34,343 bases of DNA from Streptomyces sp. sk2.1 (lineage in GTDB: Bacteria; Actinomycetota; Actinomycetes; Streptomycetales; Streptomycetaceae). Positions within the stretch are counted from its first letter, which is position 1, and every line of letters begins with the position of its first letter. The DNA lies in NCBI RefSeq assembly GCF_008120935.1, contig NZ_RDBO01000071.1, positions 74,706-109,048 of the forward strand. Reading direction: 5' to 3'. The translations under genes and the position numbers were made by a program. Positions 17,613-25,523 of this stretch are shown here, piece after piece. The notes beneath the pieces were generated by a model, which did not search any database, had not been told where the DNA came from, and saw only the letters and a list, made by a program, of their open reading frames with translations.

Positions 17613-17654
17613 ATCTGTACAGCGGTTGGGGATGATGACCGGGCTATCTGTACA
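17613..17654. promoter_or_regulatory. Two ATCTGTACA boxes between hppD and the Lrp gene
   Basis: The 9-base sequence ATCTGTACA occurs at 17613-17621 and 17646-17654, 33 bases apart (about three helical turns). Each contains the palindrome TGTACA. Lrp/AsnC proteins commonly bind several phased sites in the divergent region next to their own gene, which makes these the best operator candidates for hppD and the regulator. Confidence 0.55.
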
Positions 17655-17690
17655 TGATGACCATCGTTTCGACCTTCCGGGAGATGACTC

Positions 17691-18164
17691 ATGGCGATCG
17701 ATCGACTGGACGGCAGACTCATCGTGCTGCTGGCCCGCGAACCCCGCATCGGGGTGCTGGAGGCGTCGCGCAGACTCGGTGTGGCACGGGGCACCGTGCA
17801 GGCCCGCCTCGACCGGCTTCAGTCGAATGGCGTCATCCGCGGTTTCGGCCCGACCGTCGATCCGGCTGCGCTCGGATACCCCGTCACGGCGTTCGCGACG
17901 CTGGAGATCAAGCAGGGTCAAGGAGCCGATGTACGGGCCCACTTGGCCGGTGTGCCGGAGGTGCTGGAGCTGCACACCACCACCGGGCACGGCGACATGC
18001 TGTGCCGTCTCGTCGCGCGTTCCAACGCCGATCTCCAACGGGTGATCGACCGGGTTGTCGGTTTTGATGGCATCGTCCGGGCCTCCACGGCGATCGTCAT
18101 GGAGAACCCGGTCCCGCTGCGGGTCATCCCGCTCGTCGAGCAGGCCGCGGAGGACGACGACTGA
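17691..18164 (+). CDS. Lrp/AsnC family transcriptional regulator
   Basis: A 157-aa one-HTH Lrp-type regulator. Residues about 4-50 form the DNA-binding domain (LDGRLIVLLAREPRIGVLEASRRLGVARGTVQARLDRLQSNGVIRGF). The RAM effector domain follows (YPVTAFATLEIKQGQ, then VLELHTTTGHGDMLCRLVA). GGGAG precedes the ATG by 8 bases. It is divergent from hppD and only 15 bases ahead of the ABC transporter operon, so it may control both. The effector is not visible; an aromatic amino acid would fit hppD. Confidence 0.9.
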   Translation: MAIDRLDGRLIVLLAREPRIGVLEASRRLGVARGTVQARLDRLQSNGVIRGFGPTVDPAALGYPVTAFATLEIKQGQGADVRAHLAGVPEVLELHTTTGHGDMLCRLVARSNADLQRVIDRVVGFDGIVRASTAIVMENPVPLRVIPLVEQAAEDDD

Positions 18165-18179
18165 GCCGAGGGGTGGCGC

Positions 18180-18827
18180 GTGAGCTTCTGGGAGTATCTG
18201 GGCAACCGGCACCAACAGCTGCTCACCGACGCGTACCAGCACGTCAGCGCCGTGTTCCAGTGCATGGTCATCGCCACCGTGCTGGGCGTCCTGATCGGGG
18301 TCGTCACCTATCGCAGCGGATGGGCCGGGTCGCTGGCCATCACGTCCACGGCGACGATCCTCACCATCCCCTCCCTCGCCGCGATCGGTCTGCTGATCCC
18401 GCTGGTCGGCCTCGGGGTCGCGCCCACGGTGATCACCCTGACGCTGTACGGGCTGCTGCCCATCGTCCGCAACTCCATCGTGGGGCTGCGCGGGGTCGAT
18501 CCCGCGCTGGTCGACGCGGCGAAGGGCATCGGGATGTCGCGCCCGGCCCAGCTGTGCCGGATCGAACTGCCGCTCGCCTGGCCGCCGATCCTCACCGGCA
18601 TCCGGGTCTCCACCCAGATGCTGATGGGCATCGCCGCCATCGCCGCGTACGCCTCGGGCCCCGGTCTGGGCAACGAGATCTTCCGCGGCATCGCCTCGCT
18701 GGGCAGCGCCAACGCGCTCAACCAGGTCCTCGCGGGCACGCTCGGCATCGTCGTCCTCGCCCTGCTCTTCGACGCCGCGTACGTACTGCTGGGGCGGCTC
18801 ACCATCCCGAGGGGGATCCGTGTCTGA
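18180..18827 (+). CDS. Glycine betaine/choline ABC transporter permease (ProW/OpuCB type)
   Basis: A 215-aa integral membrane permease of an osmoprotectant importer. It has about five hydrophobic helices and the EAA-like coupling loop GLRGVDPALVDAAKGIGMSRPAQLCRIELP (about 103-132), which contacts the ATPase. GTG start with GAGGGG 7 bases upstream, 15 bases after the Lrp stop; the end overlaps the ATPase start by 8 bases. First of four overlapping genes for one transporter with two different permeases. Confidence 0.88.
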   Translation: MSFWEYLGNRHQQLLTDAYQHVSAVFQCMVIATVLGVLIGVVTYRSGWAGSLAITSTATILTIPSLAAIGLLIPLVGLGVAPTVITLTLYGLLPIVRNSIVGLRGVDPALVDAAKGIGMSRPAQLCRIELPLAWPPILTGIRVSTQMLMGIAAIAAYASGPGLGNEIFRGIASLGSANALNQVLAGTLGIVVLALLFDAAYVLLGRLTIPRGIRV

Positions 18828-20148
18828 GTCCCACGGGGCATCCGCGTCCGGGGCCGCCGGCAGAAGCACGACCGCTTCCGGGAGCACCGCGGACGACGGA
18901 GGTGCGGCCGCCGACGGCGCGACGGCGAAGACCGCTTCCGGGGCCACCATCCAGCTGGAGGACCTGACCAAGCGGTACCCGGGCAACCCCGGTCCCGCGG
19001 TGGACAACGTCTCGATGGACATCAGGGCCGGTGAGACGGTGATCTTCGTGGGGCCGTCCGGCTGCGGGAAGTCCACCACCCTGAAGATGATCAACCGGCT
19101 GATCGAGCCGTCGTCGGGGCGGATCAGGATCGGCGACGAGGACGTCACCGACATCGACCCGGTGAAGCTGCGCCGCAAGATCGGTTACGCGATCCAGTCG
19201 TCCGGGCTCTTCCCGCACATGACGGTCGCCGAGAACATCGCCCTGGTGCCGCGGATGGTCGGCTGGTCCAAGTCGCGGGTGAAGGACCGGGTCGAGGAGA
19301 TGCTCGACCTGGTCGGACTCGATCCGCGCGAGTTCCACGGCCGCTATCCGCGCCAGCTCTCCGGCGGGCAGCAGCAGCGGGTGGGCGTGGCCCGGGCGCT
19401 GGCCGCCGATCCGCCGGTGCTGCTGATGGACGAGCCGTTCGGCGCGGTCGACCCGATCACCCGCGACCACCTCCAGGACGAGCTGATCCGGCTCCAGCAC
19501 GAACTGCACAAGACGATCGTCTTCGTCACCCACGACTTCGACGAGGCGATCAAGCTGGGCGACCGGATCGCGGTGCTGCGGGAGCGTTCGCACATCGCGC
19601 AGTTCGACACCCCCGAGGCGATCCTCACCAACCCGACCGACGATTTCGTCTCGGGGTTCGTGGGTGCCGGCGCGGCGCTGAAGCGGCTCAACCTGACCCG
19701 TGTGCGGGACGTGGAGATGGCCCAGTTCCCGACGGTGACGGTCGACGACCCGCTCCAGTCGATCTTCAACAAGCTGCGCAGCGGCCCGCACAACGAGCTG
19801 CTGATGCTGGACCGCAGGAACCGCCCGTACAAGTGGCTGCGGCGCGGCGACCTGATGCGGGCCCGCGGTTCGCTGGCGCGGGCCGGGCAGTTGGTCCACG
19901 ACACGGTGACCCGGGACGCGACGCTGCACGACGCGCTGGAGGCGGTGCTGACCGACAGCGGCGGCCGGGTCGCGGTCACCGGGCGGCGCGGCGAGTTCAT
20001 CGGGGTCGTGGACATGCACACGCTGATGAACTCCGTCCACGAGCTGCTGGAGGCCGACCGGCTCGCCGCGATCGAGCACCAGCACGACCTGGAGGAGATG
20101 CGCAGCCACCAGACCGAGGCGGAGCTGGAGGGCGGTGTGGACGGATGA
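18820..20148 (+). CDS. Betaine/choline ABC transporter ATPase with CBS domains
   Basis: A 442-aa ABC ATPase of the ProV/OpuCA class. An unusual Ala/Ser/Gly-rich N-terminal extension of about 43 residues precedes the domain. Walker A GPSGCGKST is at about 77-85, the Q-loop at IQSSGLF, the signature LSGGQQQR near 180 and Walker B VLLMDEP near 200, with the switch histidine in FVTHDFDEA. A pair of CBS domains follows at about 300-430, a feature of OpuA/OpuC-type ATPases used for ionic-strength or c-di-AMP sensing in relatives; the ligand here is not known. GTG start overlaps the upstream permease; the stop overlaps the next ATG. Confidence 0.9.
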   Translation: MSESHGASASGAAGRSTTASGSTADDGGAAADGATAKTASGATIQLEDLTKRYPGNPGPAVDNVSMDIRAGETVIFVGPSGCGKSTTLKMINRLIEPSSGRIRIGDEDVTDIDPVKLRRKIGYAIQSSGLFPHMTVAENIALVPRMVGWSKSRVKDRVEEMLDLVGLDPREFHGRYPRQLSGGQQQRVGVARALAADPPVLLMDEPFGAVDPITRDHLQDELIRLQHELHKTIVFVTHDFDEAIKLGDRIAVLRERSHIAQFDTPEAILTNPTDDFVSGFVGAGAALKRLNLTRVRDVEMAQFPTVTVDDPLQSIFNKLRSGPHNELLMLDRRNRPYKWLRRGDLMRARGSLARAGQLVHDTVTRDATLHDALEAVLTDSGGRVAVTGRRGEFIGVVDMHTLMNSVHELLEADRLAAIEHQHDLEEMRSHQTEAELEGGVDG

Positions 20149-21113
20149 CCCCCCGCTCGCCCGAGGACGGCCGGGAGCCCCGCCGGGACCGGGAGTCCTA
20201 CGGGAACCGGGAGTCCGGTCGCCGGGACCGGGAGCCCGCGCGCCGGGTGCGTTCCGGGGCCCGGGTGCCTTCCGAGCCCTCCTCCGACGAGGACCGCCCG
20301 CCCGGTGAGCACGACGTCAAGGGCCATGCCTTCCGAGACGAGGAGGAGGAGCCCGCCCCGCCGCCGGCCGGGCCGCCGCGCCGGATCACCTGGCGCAAGC
20401 TGGTGACGATGCCCCTCGTGCTGGTGGTCGTGCTGGTCATCACCTATCTGTGGATCACCAACGTCCACCTGGATTCGATCGCGCGGAACTCGCTCACCGG
20501 CGGCAATGTGCAACTGCGCTGGTGGCAGCATGTGCGGCTGACCGCGATCTCGACGTTCTGGGTGCTGATCATCGCCATTCCGCTGGGCATCGCGCTGACC
20601 CGGCGCAGGCTCAGCCGGGGCGCCCCGGTGGTCACGGCGGTCGCCAACGTCGGGCAGGCGACCCCGGCGATCGGTCTGCTGGCGCTGCTGGTGATCTGGC
20701 TGGGCATCGGCCCCTCGACGGCGATCATCGGCATGGTGATCTACGCGGTGCTGCCGGTGTTCTCCAACACGGTCGCCGGTCTCAAGGCGATCGAGCCGAA
20801 CCTGGTCGAGGCTTCGCGCGGCATCGGCATGTCGGCGATGGGGACGCTCACCAAGGTCGAACTGCCGCTCGCCGTCCCGCTGATCCTGGCCGGGGTGCGG
20901 ACGGCACTGGTGCTCAACGTCGGTACGGCGACCCTGGCCACGTTCGTCGGCGGCGGCGGCCTCGGGGACCTGATCACCTCGGGCATCCAGACCCAGCGGA
21001 TGCCGGTGCTGGTGCTCGGTTCCGTACTGACGGTGGTACTGGCGCTGCTGGTGGACTGGTTGGCCTCGCTGGCCGAGCTGGCACTGACGCCGCGCGGACT
21101 GGAGGTGGGGTGA
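20145..21113 (+). CDS. Second betaine/choline ABC transporter permease
   Basis: A 322-aa permease. Its first 85 residues are a charged, disordered cytoplasmic extension built from RDRE/RRDREP-like repeats and an acidic DEEEEPAPPP stretch. A transmembrane helix (LVTMPLVLVVVLVITYLWI) and the permease core follow, with the coupling loop GLKAIEPNLVEASRGIGMSAMGTLTKVELP. Start and stop overlap both neighbours (ATGA and TGATG junctions), so the four genes are translated together. Two distinct permeases imply a heterodimeric channel. Confidence 0.88.
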   Translation: MTPRSPEDGREPRRDRESYGNRESGRRDREPARRVRSGARVPSEPSSDEDRPPGEHDVKGHAFRDEEEEPAPPPAGPPRRITWRKLVTMPLVLVVVLVITYLWITNVHLDSIARNSLTGGNVQLRWWQHVRLTAISTFWVLIIAIPLGIALTRRRLSRGAPVVTAVANVGQATPAIGLLALLVIWLGIGPSTAIIGMVIYAVLPVFSNTVAGLKAIEPNLVEASRGIGMSAMGTLTKVELPLAVPLILAGVRTALVLNVGTATLATFVGGGGLGDLITSGIQTQRMPVLVLGSVLTVVLALLVDWLASLAELALTPRGLEVG

Positions 21114-22093
21114 TGCGCGCGCGGCGGGTACGCGCCGGACTGGTGGGAGCGCTGGTGGGGGCGCTGGCGCTCGCCGGGTGCGGGCTGAAGAGCGGTTCGC
21201 CGATGGTGGACGACGTGGTGCCGGGCTCGGTCGGCCGGGGGCGGCCCCTGGACGGCGCCTCGCTGACCGTCACGTCGAAGAACTTCAGCGAGAACATCAT
21301 CCTGGGCCAGATGATCGGCCTGGTCTTCAAGGCCGCCGGCGCGGAGGTGCTGGACCGGACGAACCTGCCCGGCTCGATCAGCGCCCGCGAGGCGATCGTC
21401 AAGGGCGACGCGGACGCGATGTACGAGTACACGGGCACCGGCTGGATCACGTACCTGGGCCACGCGAAGCCGATCCCCGACCCGTTGAAGCAGTGGGAGG
21501 CGGTCCGGGACGAGGACCGGAACAACGGGGTGACCTGGCTCCCGCAGTCCACCCTCAACAACACCTACGCACTCGCCATCAGCCGGAAGAACAACGCCGG
21601 GTACCACCTGCGGACGCTCTCCGACGTGGCCGCCCTGGCGAAGCGGAACCCGGCGGCGGTGACGATCTGCGTGGAGAACGAGTTCGCCTCCCGCGACGAC
21701 GGACTGCCCGGGATGGAGAAGGCGTACGGGATGTCGGTCCCGGCCGCCAACATCAAGAAGATGGACGCCGGGATCATCTACACCCAGGTTTCGAAGTCCG
21801 ACTCCTGCCTGCTGGGCGAGGTGTTCACCACGGACGGCCGGATCAGGGCCATGGACCTCGAAGTCCTCGTGGACGACAAGCACTTCTTCCCCAACTACAA
21901 CGCGGCGCCGGTCATCCACACCAGGACCTTCGAGAAGTACCCGCAGATCGCGGCGCTGCTCGACCCGGTCAGCCGGAAGCTGACGACCGAGGTCGCCCAG
22001 GTGCTCAACGCCAAGGTCGACGTGGACGGACAGGACCCGCACGAGGTGGCGAAGGACTGGCTGATCCAGGAGGGGTTCATCGAGGAGGGGTGA
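21113..22093 (+). CDS. Betaine/choline substrate-binding lipoprotein (OpuCC/OsmF type)
   Basis: A 326-aa lipoprotein with a twin-Arg-rich signal and lipobox LAGC, so C23 is the lipidated residue. The mature part begins with a linker and then SLTVTSKNFSENIILGQMIGLVF, typical of the OpuAC domain family that binds quaternary ammonium compounds; EYTGTGWITYLG and the later QVSKSDSCLLGEVFTTDGRI segment belong to the ligand pocket region. It captures substrate outside the cell for the two permeases and ATPase encoded upstream. Glycine betaine, choline or a related osmoprotectant is likely; the precise ligand is not determined. Confidence 0.88.
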   Translation: MRARRVRAGLVGALVGALALAGCGLKSGSPMVDDVVPGSVGRGRPLDGASLTVTSKNFSENIILGQMIGLVFKAAGAEVLDRTNLPGSISAREAIVKGDADAMYEYTGTGWITYLGHAKPIPDPLKQWEAVRDEDRNNGVTWLPQSTLNNTYALAISRKNNAGYHLRTLSDVAALAKRNPAAVTICVENEFASRDDGLPGMEKAYGMSVPAANIKKMDAGIIYTQVSKSDSCLLGEVFTTDGRIRAMDLEVLVDDKHFFPNYNAAPVIHTRTFEKYPQIAALLDPVSRKLTTEVAQVLNAKVDVDGQDPHEVAKDWLIQEGFIEEG

Positions 22094-22138
22094 GCCGCGG
22101 GGCCTTCCCGCACCCCTCGGCGAGATACAAAGAAAATC

Positions 22139-22187
22139 TTGCAAAGAAGTAGTTGCAAAGACGGCTTTGCAACTCTACGGTTGTGCC
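22139..22187 (+). promoter_or_regulatory. Promoter and operator of the ArsR-type gene
   Basis: TTGCAA (22153-22158), a 17-base spacer and TACGGT (22176-22181) fit a promoter whose transcript would start at the ATG at 22188, i.e. leaderless. A perfect inverted repeat, GTTGCAAAG-ACGG-CTTTGCAAC (22152-22173), covers the -35 and spacer, and another TTGCAAAG half-site lies at 22139-22146, 14 bases upstream. A dimeric winged-helix repressor bound here would block the polymerase, so autoregulation together with the downstream exporter is likely. Confidence 0.7.
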
Positions 22188-22796
22188 ATGCCCGAAACAG
22201 AGGACGGCGGCCCCGCTCCCGCCGAAGCCGAGAACGTCCACATGGTCGACGCCCGCACCCTGCGCGGGCTGGCCCACCCCCTGCGCCTCCGACTGCTGAA
22301 CGCACTGCGGGAGTTCGGCCCCGCCACCGCCTCCGGCCTCGCGGACCGGCTCGGCGAGTCCAGCGGCGCCACCAGCTACCACCTGCGGCAGCTGGCGTCG
22401 TACGGCTTCGTCGAGGACGCCCCGGAGCGCGGCAAGGGCCGTGAACGCTGGTGGCGGGCCGTCCACCGGGGCACCGCCTTCAACACCGACCGGTTCCTGA
22501 GCCACCCGGACCCCGAGGTGCGCGGCGCCGTCGGCGTCGTGCTCCACGAGATCGCCGGCAACCACGCCCAGGAGCTGAACACCTGGATCGGCACCATGCG
22601 CGAGTGGCCCGAGGAGTGGCAGCACGGCTGGGACATCAGCGACTTCAAGGTGCGCCTCACCCCCGACCTCTCCACGGAACTGATCCTGAAGATCCACGAG
22701 CTCATCGAGAGCTACCGGGGCCGGGTCCCGGAGGACACCGAGGGATCGGCCGTCGTCCGCAGCCACGTGCACTTCTTCCCGCGCCCCACCGAGTGA
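22188..22796 (+). CDS. ArsR-family winged-helix transcriptional regulator
   Basis: A 202-aa regulator. The N-terminal winged helix spans about residues 17-85: VDARTLRGLAHPLRLRLLNALREFGPATASGLADRLGESSGATSYHL is the helix-turn-helix typical of the HTH_20/ArsR group. The C-terminal 110 residues are helical and may bind the inducer. No metal-binding cysteine pair is present, so a metal sensor is unlikely. It has its own palindromic operator just upstream and lies before a 76-aa protein and an MFS exporter, which suggests a ligand-induced efflux unit. Confidence 0.88.
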   Translation: MPETEDGGPAPAEAENVHMVDARTLRGLAHPLRLRLLNALREFGPATASGLADRLGESSGATSYHLRQLASYGFVEDAPERGKGRERWWRAVHRGTAFNTDRFLSHPDPEVRGAVGVVLHEIAGNHAQELNTWIGTMREWPEEWQHGWDISDFKVRLTPDLSTELILKIHELIESYRGRVPEDTEGSAVVRSHVHFFPRPTE

Positions 22797-22875
22797 CACC
22801 GACCGCCGGCCCCCGCCGCACCGAGTGACACCGGCCGCCGGCCCCGGCCGCGGCCCACCGAGCGACACCACACCG
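22787..22875 (+). repeat. Tandem repeat starting at the ArsR-type stop codon
   Basis: Three imperfect units begin CACCGAG(T/C)GACACC at 22787, 22819 and 22856 (32 bp, 37 bp and a partial 20 bp). The stop codon of the regulator lies inside the first unit, so the last codons and stop are duplicated downstream. The array fills the gap up to the binding site of the next gene. Confidence 0.85.
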
Positions 22876-22895
22876 AAGACCGAGAGGAATCCGTC

Positions 22896-23126
22896 ATGAA
22901 CCCGGAAACGCACCTGTCGCTGTTCCGTGCCCGCTCCACCGAACTGCAGGAGCAGGCCGTCGAGTTCCGCACCGCCCGCGAGGCCGGGCCCGCCGGATCC
23001 CTGCGCACCGTCCACTCGTCGCCCCGGACCCTTCGCACGCAACTGGGCTGGGCCCTGGTCGAGTTGGGCCTCCGCGTACTGCCCGGCCGGGAATCGCTCG
23101 CCTGCCACTCGCCCCGAACGGTCTAG
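22896..23126 (+). CDS. Small protein of unknown function
   Basis: A 76-aa protein with a charged, helical N-terminus (LSLFRARSTELQEQAVEFRTAREAG) and a more hydrophobic C-terminal segment, TQLGWALVELGLRVLPG. It has no transmembrane helix of full length. GAGAGGA lies 8 bases upstream of the ATG. It stands between the ArsR-type regulator and the MFS gene, whose start follows the stop by two bases, so it is probably co-translated with the exporter. I do not recognise a family. Confidence 0.7.
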   Translation: MNPETHLSLFRARSTELQEQAVEFRTAREAGPAGSLRTVHSSPRTLRTQLGWALVELGLRVLPGRESLACHSPRTV

Positions 23127-23128
23127 CC

Positions 23129-24490
23129 GTGAACGGGGGGAGCCGAAAGGGGAGCCGAAAGCCGATCGCCGCGGTCCTGGCCGCCAACTCCATATCCACT
23201 GCCGGCACTTCGCTCACCCTGATCGGGGTGCCGTGGTTCGTCCTGGAGACCACGGGCAGCGCGGGACGGGCCGGTGTCGTCGCCTTCTGCGCGACCCTGC
23301 CGATCGTCGTCTCCGCGCTGGTCGGCGGCCCCGTCATCGACCGGATCGGGCGCCGCCGGGTCTCCGTCGCCTCCGACCTGGTGTGCGGCGCGTCCGTCGC
23401 CGCCGTCCCGCTGCTGCACCGGGCGGGCGCCCTCTCCTTCTGGATGCTGTGCGCGCTGATGGCGGTCAACGGACTCCTGCACACCCCGGGCAACACCGCC
23501 CGCTACGTCCTCGTCCCCGACCTCGCCGAGCACGCGGGCACCACCCTGGCGCGCGCCGCCTCCCTCTTCGACGCGGTCTCGCGCGGCGCCCGGATGGCCG
23601 GGGCGGCGCTGGCGGGCATGCTGATCGCACTGGTCGGCGCGGAGACCGTCCTGCTCCTGGACTCGGCGACCTTCCTGGCGTCCGCGCTGCTGGTCGCGAC
23701 GGGGCTGCGAGGCATCCCCTCGGCCGAGCCGAGCGGGGCCACCGAGCCGATCTCGTTCCGGGCGTACCGCGGCGAACTGCGCGAGGGCTACGCCTACTTG
23801 CTGGGCAACCGGCTGCTGCTGGCCGTCGTGCTCATGGTGCTCTTCATGAACGGCACCGATCAGGGCTGGGGCGCCGTGCTGCTGCCGGTGCACGCCTCCG
23901 AGGAGCTGGGCGGGGCCCGGGACATCGGACTGCTCACCGCCCTGTTCGGTGCGGGCGGACTGACCGGGGCACTGCTGTACGGGGCGGTGGGGCACCGGTT
24001 CTCGCGGCGGACCGTGTTCACGGTGTGCGTGGTGCTGTGCGGCGCGCCCAGGTACGCGGTCGCGGCGCTGACCGGGACGACGACGCCGCTCGCCGTGACC
24101 ATGGTGCTGAGCGGTCTGGCGGGCGGGGTGCTGAACCCGATCCTGACGACGGTGATCTACGGAAAGGTGCCCGAGGAGTTGCGCAGCCGGGTCTCCGGGG
24201 CCCTCACGGCGGGCTGCGAACTGGCCATGCCGGTGGGCGGTCTCGCGGCCGGGCTGCTGGTGGAGAGCATGGGGGCGAGAGGGGCGCTGCTGGCGATGGG
24301 CGGGGCGTACCTGCTGGCCACGCTGAGCCCGCTGGTGTTCCCCGTGTGGCGCACGATGGACGAGACCGACGGGGCCCACGGGAAGGCGGGCGACGTGCCG
24401 GGGCCGTCGGCCGATGGGGTCAGCAGCCCGGAACCTTGTGCCCCTGCGCCAGGTCCCGGAGCGAGGACACCGCGCCCTTCAGCGTCGTGA
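23129..24490 (+). CDS. MFS transporter (drug/metabolite exporter type)
   Basis: A 453-aa major facilitator with about 12 hydrophobic segments. The cytoplasmic loop 2-3 motif is GGPVIDRIGRRRVSV (about 67-81) and a related loop, YGAVGHRFSRRTVF, lies in the second half. The regulator-exporter arrangement suggests export of a toxic or secondary metabolite, but the substrate is unknown. The GTG at 23129 follows the previous stop by two bases and has only a weak binding site. The last 24 codons run antisense into the convergent S16 gene; the protein could be shorter in relatives. Confidence 0.82.
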   Translation: MNGGSRKGSRKPIAAVLAANSISTAGTSLTLIGVPWFVLETTGSAGRAGVVAFCATLPIVVSALVGGPVIDRIGRRRVSVASDLVCGASVAAVPLLHRAGALSFWMLCALMAVNGLLHTPGNTARYVLVPDLAEHAGTTLARAASLFDAVSRGARMAGAALAGMLIALVGAETVLLLDSATFLASALLVATGLRGIPSAEPSGATEPISFRAYRGELREGYAYLLGNRLLLAVVLMVLFMNGTDQGWGAVLLPVHASEELGGARDIGLLTALFGAGGLTGALLYGAVGHRFSRRTVFTVCVVLCGAPRYAVAALTGTTTPLAVTMVLSGLAGGVLNPILTTVIYGKVPEELRSRVSGALTAGCELAMPVGGLAAGLLVESMGARGALLAMGGAYLLATLSPLVFPVWRTMDETDGAHGKAGDVPGPSADGVSSPEPCAPAPGPGARTPRPSAS

Positions 24491-25208
24491 CCGGGATCAG
24501 CTTCATCCCCTCGGGCAGCTCGGCGCGCGCCTGCCGGCACTCGGCCTTCGGGACGAGGAAGACGGTCGCCCCGTCGCGGTGGGCGGCCTGGGTCTTGAGC
24601 GAGACCCCGCCGACCGCGCCGACCTTGCCGTCCGCGTCGATCGTGCCGGTGCCCGCGATGGTGCGGCCCCCGGTGAGCTCGCCGCCGCGGCCGTCGCCGT
24701 CGAGCTTGTCGACGATGCCGAGCGCGAAGAACAGACCCGCGCTGGGCCCGCCCACGTCGGCGAGGTGCAGGGTGACGTCGACCGAGCCCTTGGGCTTGCC
24801 CAGGTAGCCGAGGGCCGCGTCCACGGCGTCGTCCTGCGACTCCCGCATGTCCTCCAGGTTGTGCTTCTCGATCTCCTTCTCGGAGCCGCCGGTCGGGTAG
24901 ACGGAGTCACGGGGCAGGACCGCGCGGTCCGTACGGAACCAGCTGTCGATCACGTCGCCGATGCCGACGTCGGCGGTGGGCCCGGTCGCCACGATGGTCG
25001 TCATCCGCAGCTCGCCCTTGGTCGGGCGGGTGGGTTCGCCCTTGATGCTGATCACCGGGGTGCCGTGATCGCTCCCGAGCACGTTCGCGGTCGTACCGGG
25101 CTGTGCCAGGGTGAACGGCAGCGGCGCGAAGGCGGCCACGCCGAACAGGGCGAGGACGGGCAGGGCGCACAGGGCGAGGGTCCGGGAACGCGAATGACGA
25201 GTGAACAC
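24420..25208 (-). CDS. Lon-like S16 serine protease, membrane-anchored, without PDZ
   Basis: A 262-aa protein with an N-terminal signal-anchor (LALCALPVLALFGVAAFAPLPF) and a C-terminal Lon protease domain. The catalytic Ser is in GGPSAGLFFALG (about residue 158) and the catalytic Lys in GAVGGVSLKTQAAHRDGA (about residue 208). YlbL-type relatives of about 340 aa carry a PDZ domain between anchor and protease; here only about 95 residues lie between, without a clear PDZ. GTG start with TTAGAT 7 bases upstream, possibly leaderless. Its 3' end overlaps the convergent MFS gene by 71 bases. Confidence 0.85.
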   Translation of the reverse strand: MFTRHSRSRTLALCALPVLALFGVAAFAPLPFTLAQPGTTANVLGSDHGTPVISIKGEPTRPTKGELRMTTIVATGPTADVGIGDVIDSWFRTDRAVLPRDSVYPTGGSEKEIEKHNLEDMRESQDDAVDAALGYLGKPKGSVDVTLHLADVGGPSAGLFFALGIVDKLDGDGRGGELTGGRTIAGTGTIDADGKVGAVGGVSLKTQAAHRDGATVFLVPKAECRQARAELPEGMKLIPVTTLKGAVSSLRDLAQGHKVPGC

Positions 25209-25523
25209 CCGCCCAATCTAACCGCCGGGGCGGGCCCCGACGCCAAACGGTGCGCCCGCCGCCCCGGAGCCCGGGGCCGGGCGCCCGGTCATGTGCGTAC
25301 GCCGTGCCGCCCGCGTACGTGCCCCGGACGTCGGCCATCGGTCATCCGGCCGTCCGCCGGTGGACGGGCGGGCCGCCCGGCGTGTCCCCGCCGGGCCACC
25401 CGCCGCGGCTGCCGCACCGGACACGGGACCGGCCGCCCGGACCGTGCCGGATGCCGTCCGCGCACTTCCCGCCGTGCCCGCCGCGCACTTCCCGCCGTGC
25501 CGTCCGCGTACCTCCCGCCGCGG
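25209..25523. other. Intergenic gap between S16 and IclR genes
   Basis: The gap is 315 bases of very GC-rich sequence with many CCGG/CGGCCGCCCGG-type short palindromes and the 23-bp tandem array at its right end. I see no coding region that stands out from shadow frames. The left edge holds the likely promoter of the S16 gene (TTAGAT near 25216-25221). Confidence 0.5.
25455..25523 (-). repeat. Three 23-bp tandem repeats touching the IclR stop codon
   Basis: Units at 25455-25477, 25478-25500 and 25501-25523 share the core CCGCGCACTTCCCGCCG with few changes. The third unit ends exactly where the IclR stop codon (25524-25526) begins, so the array forms the start of the 3' untranslated region. 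Confidence 0.9.
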
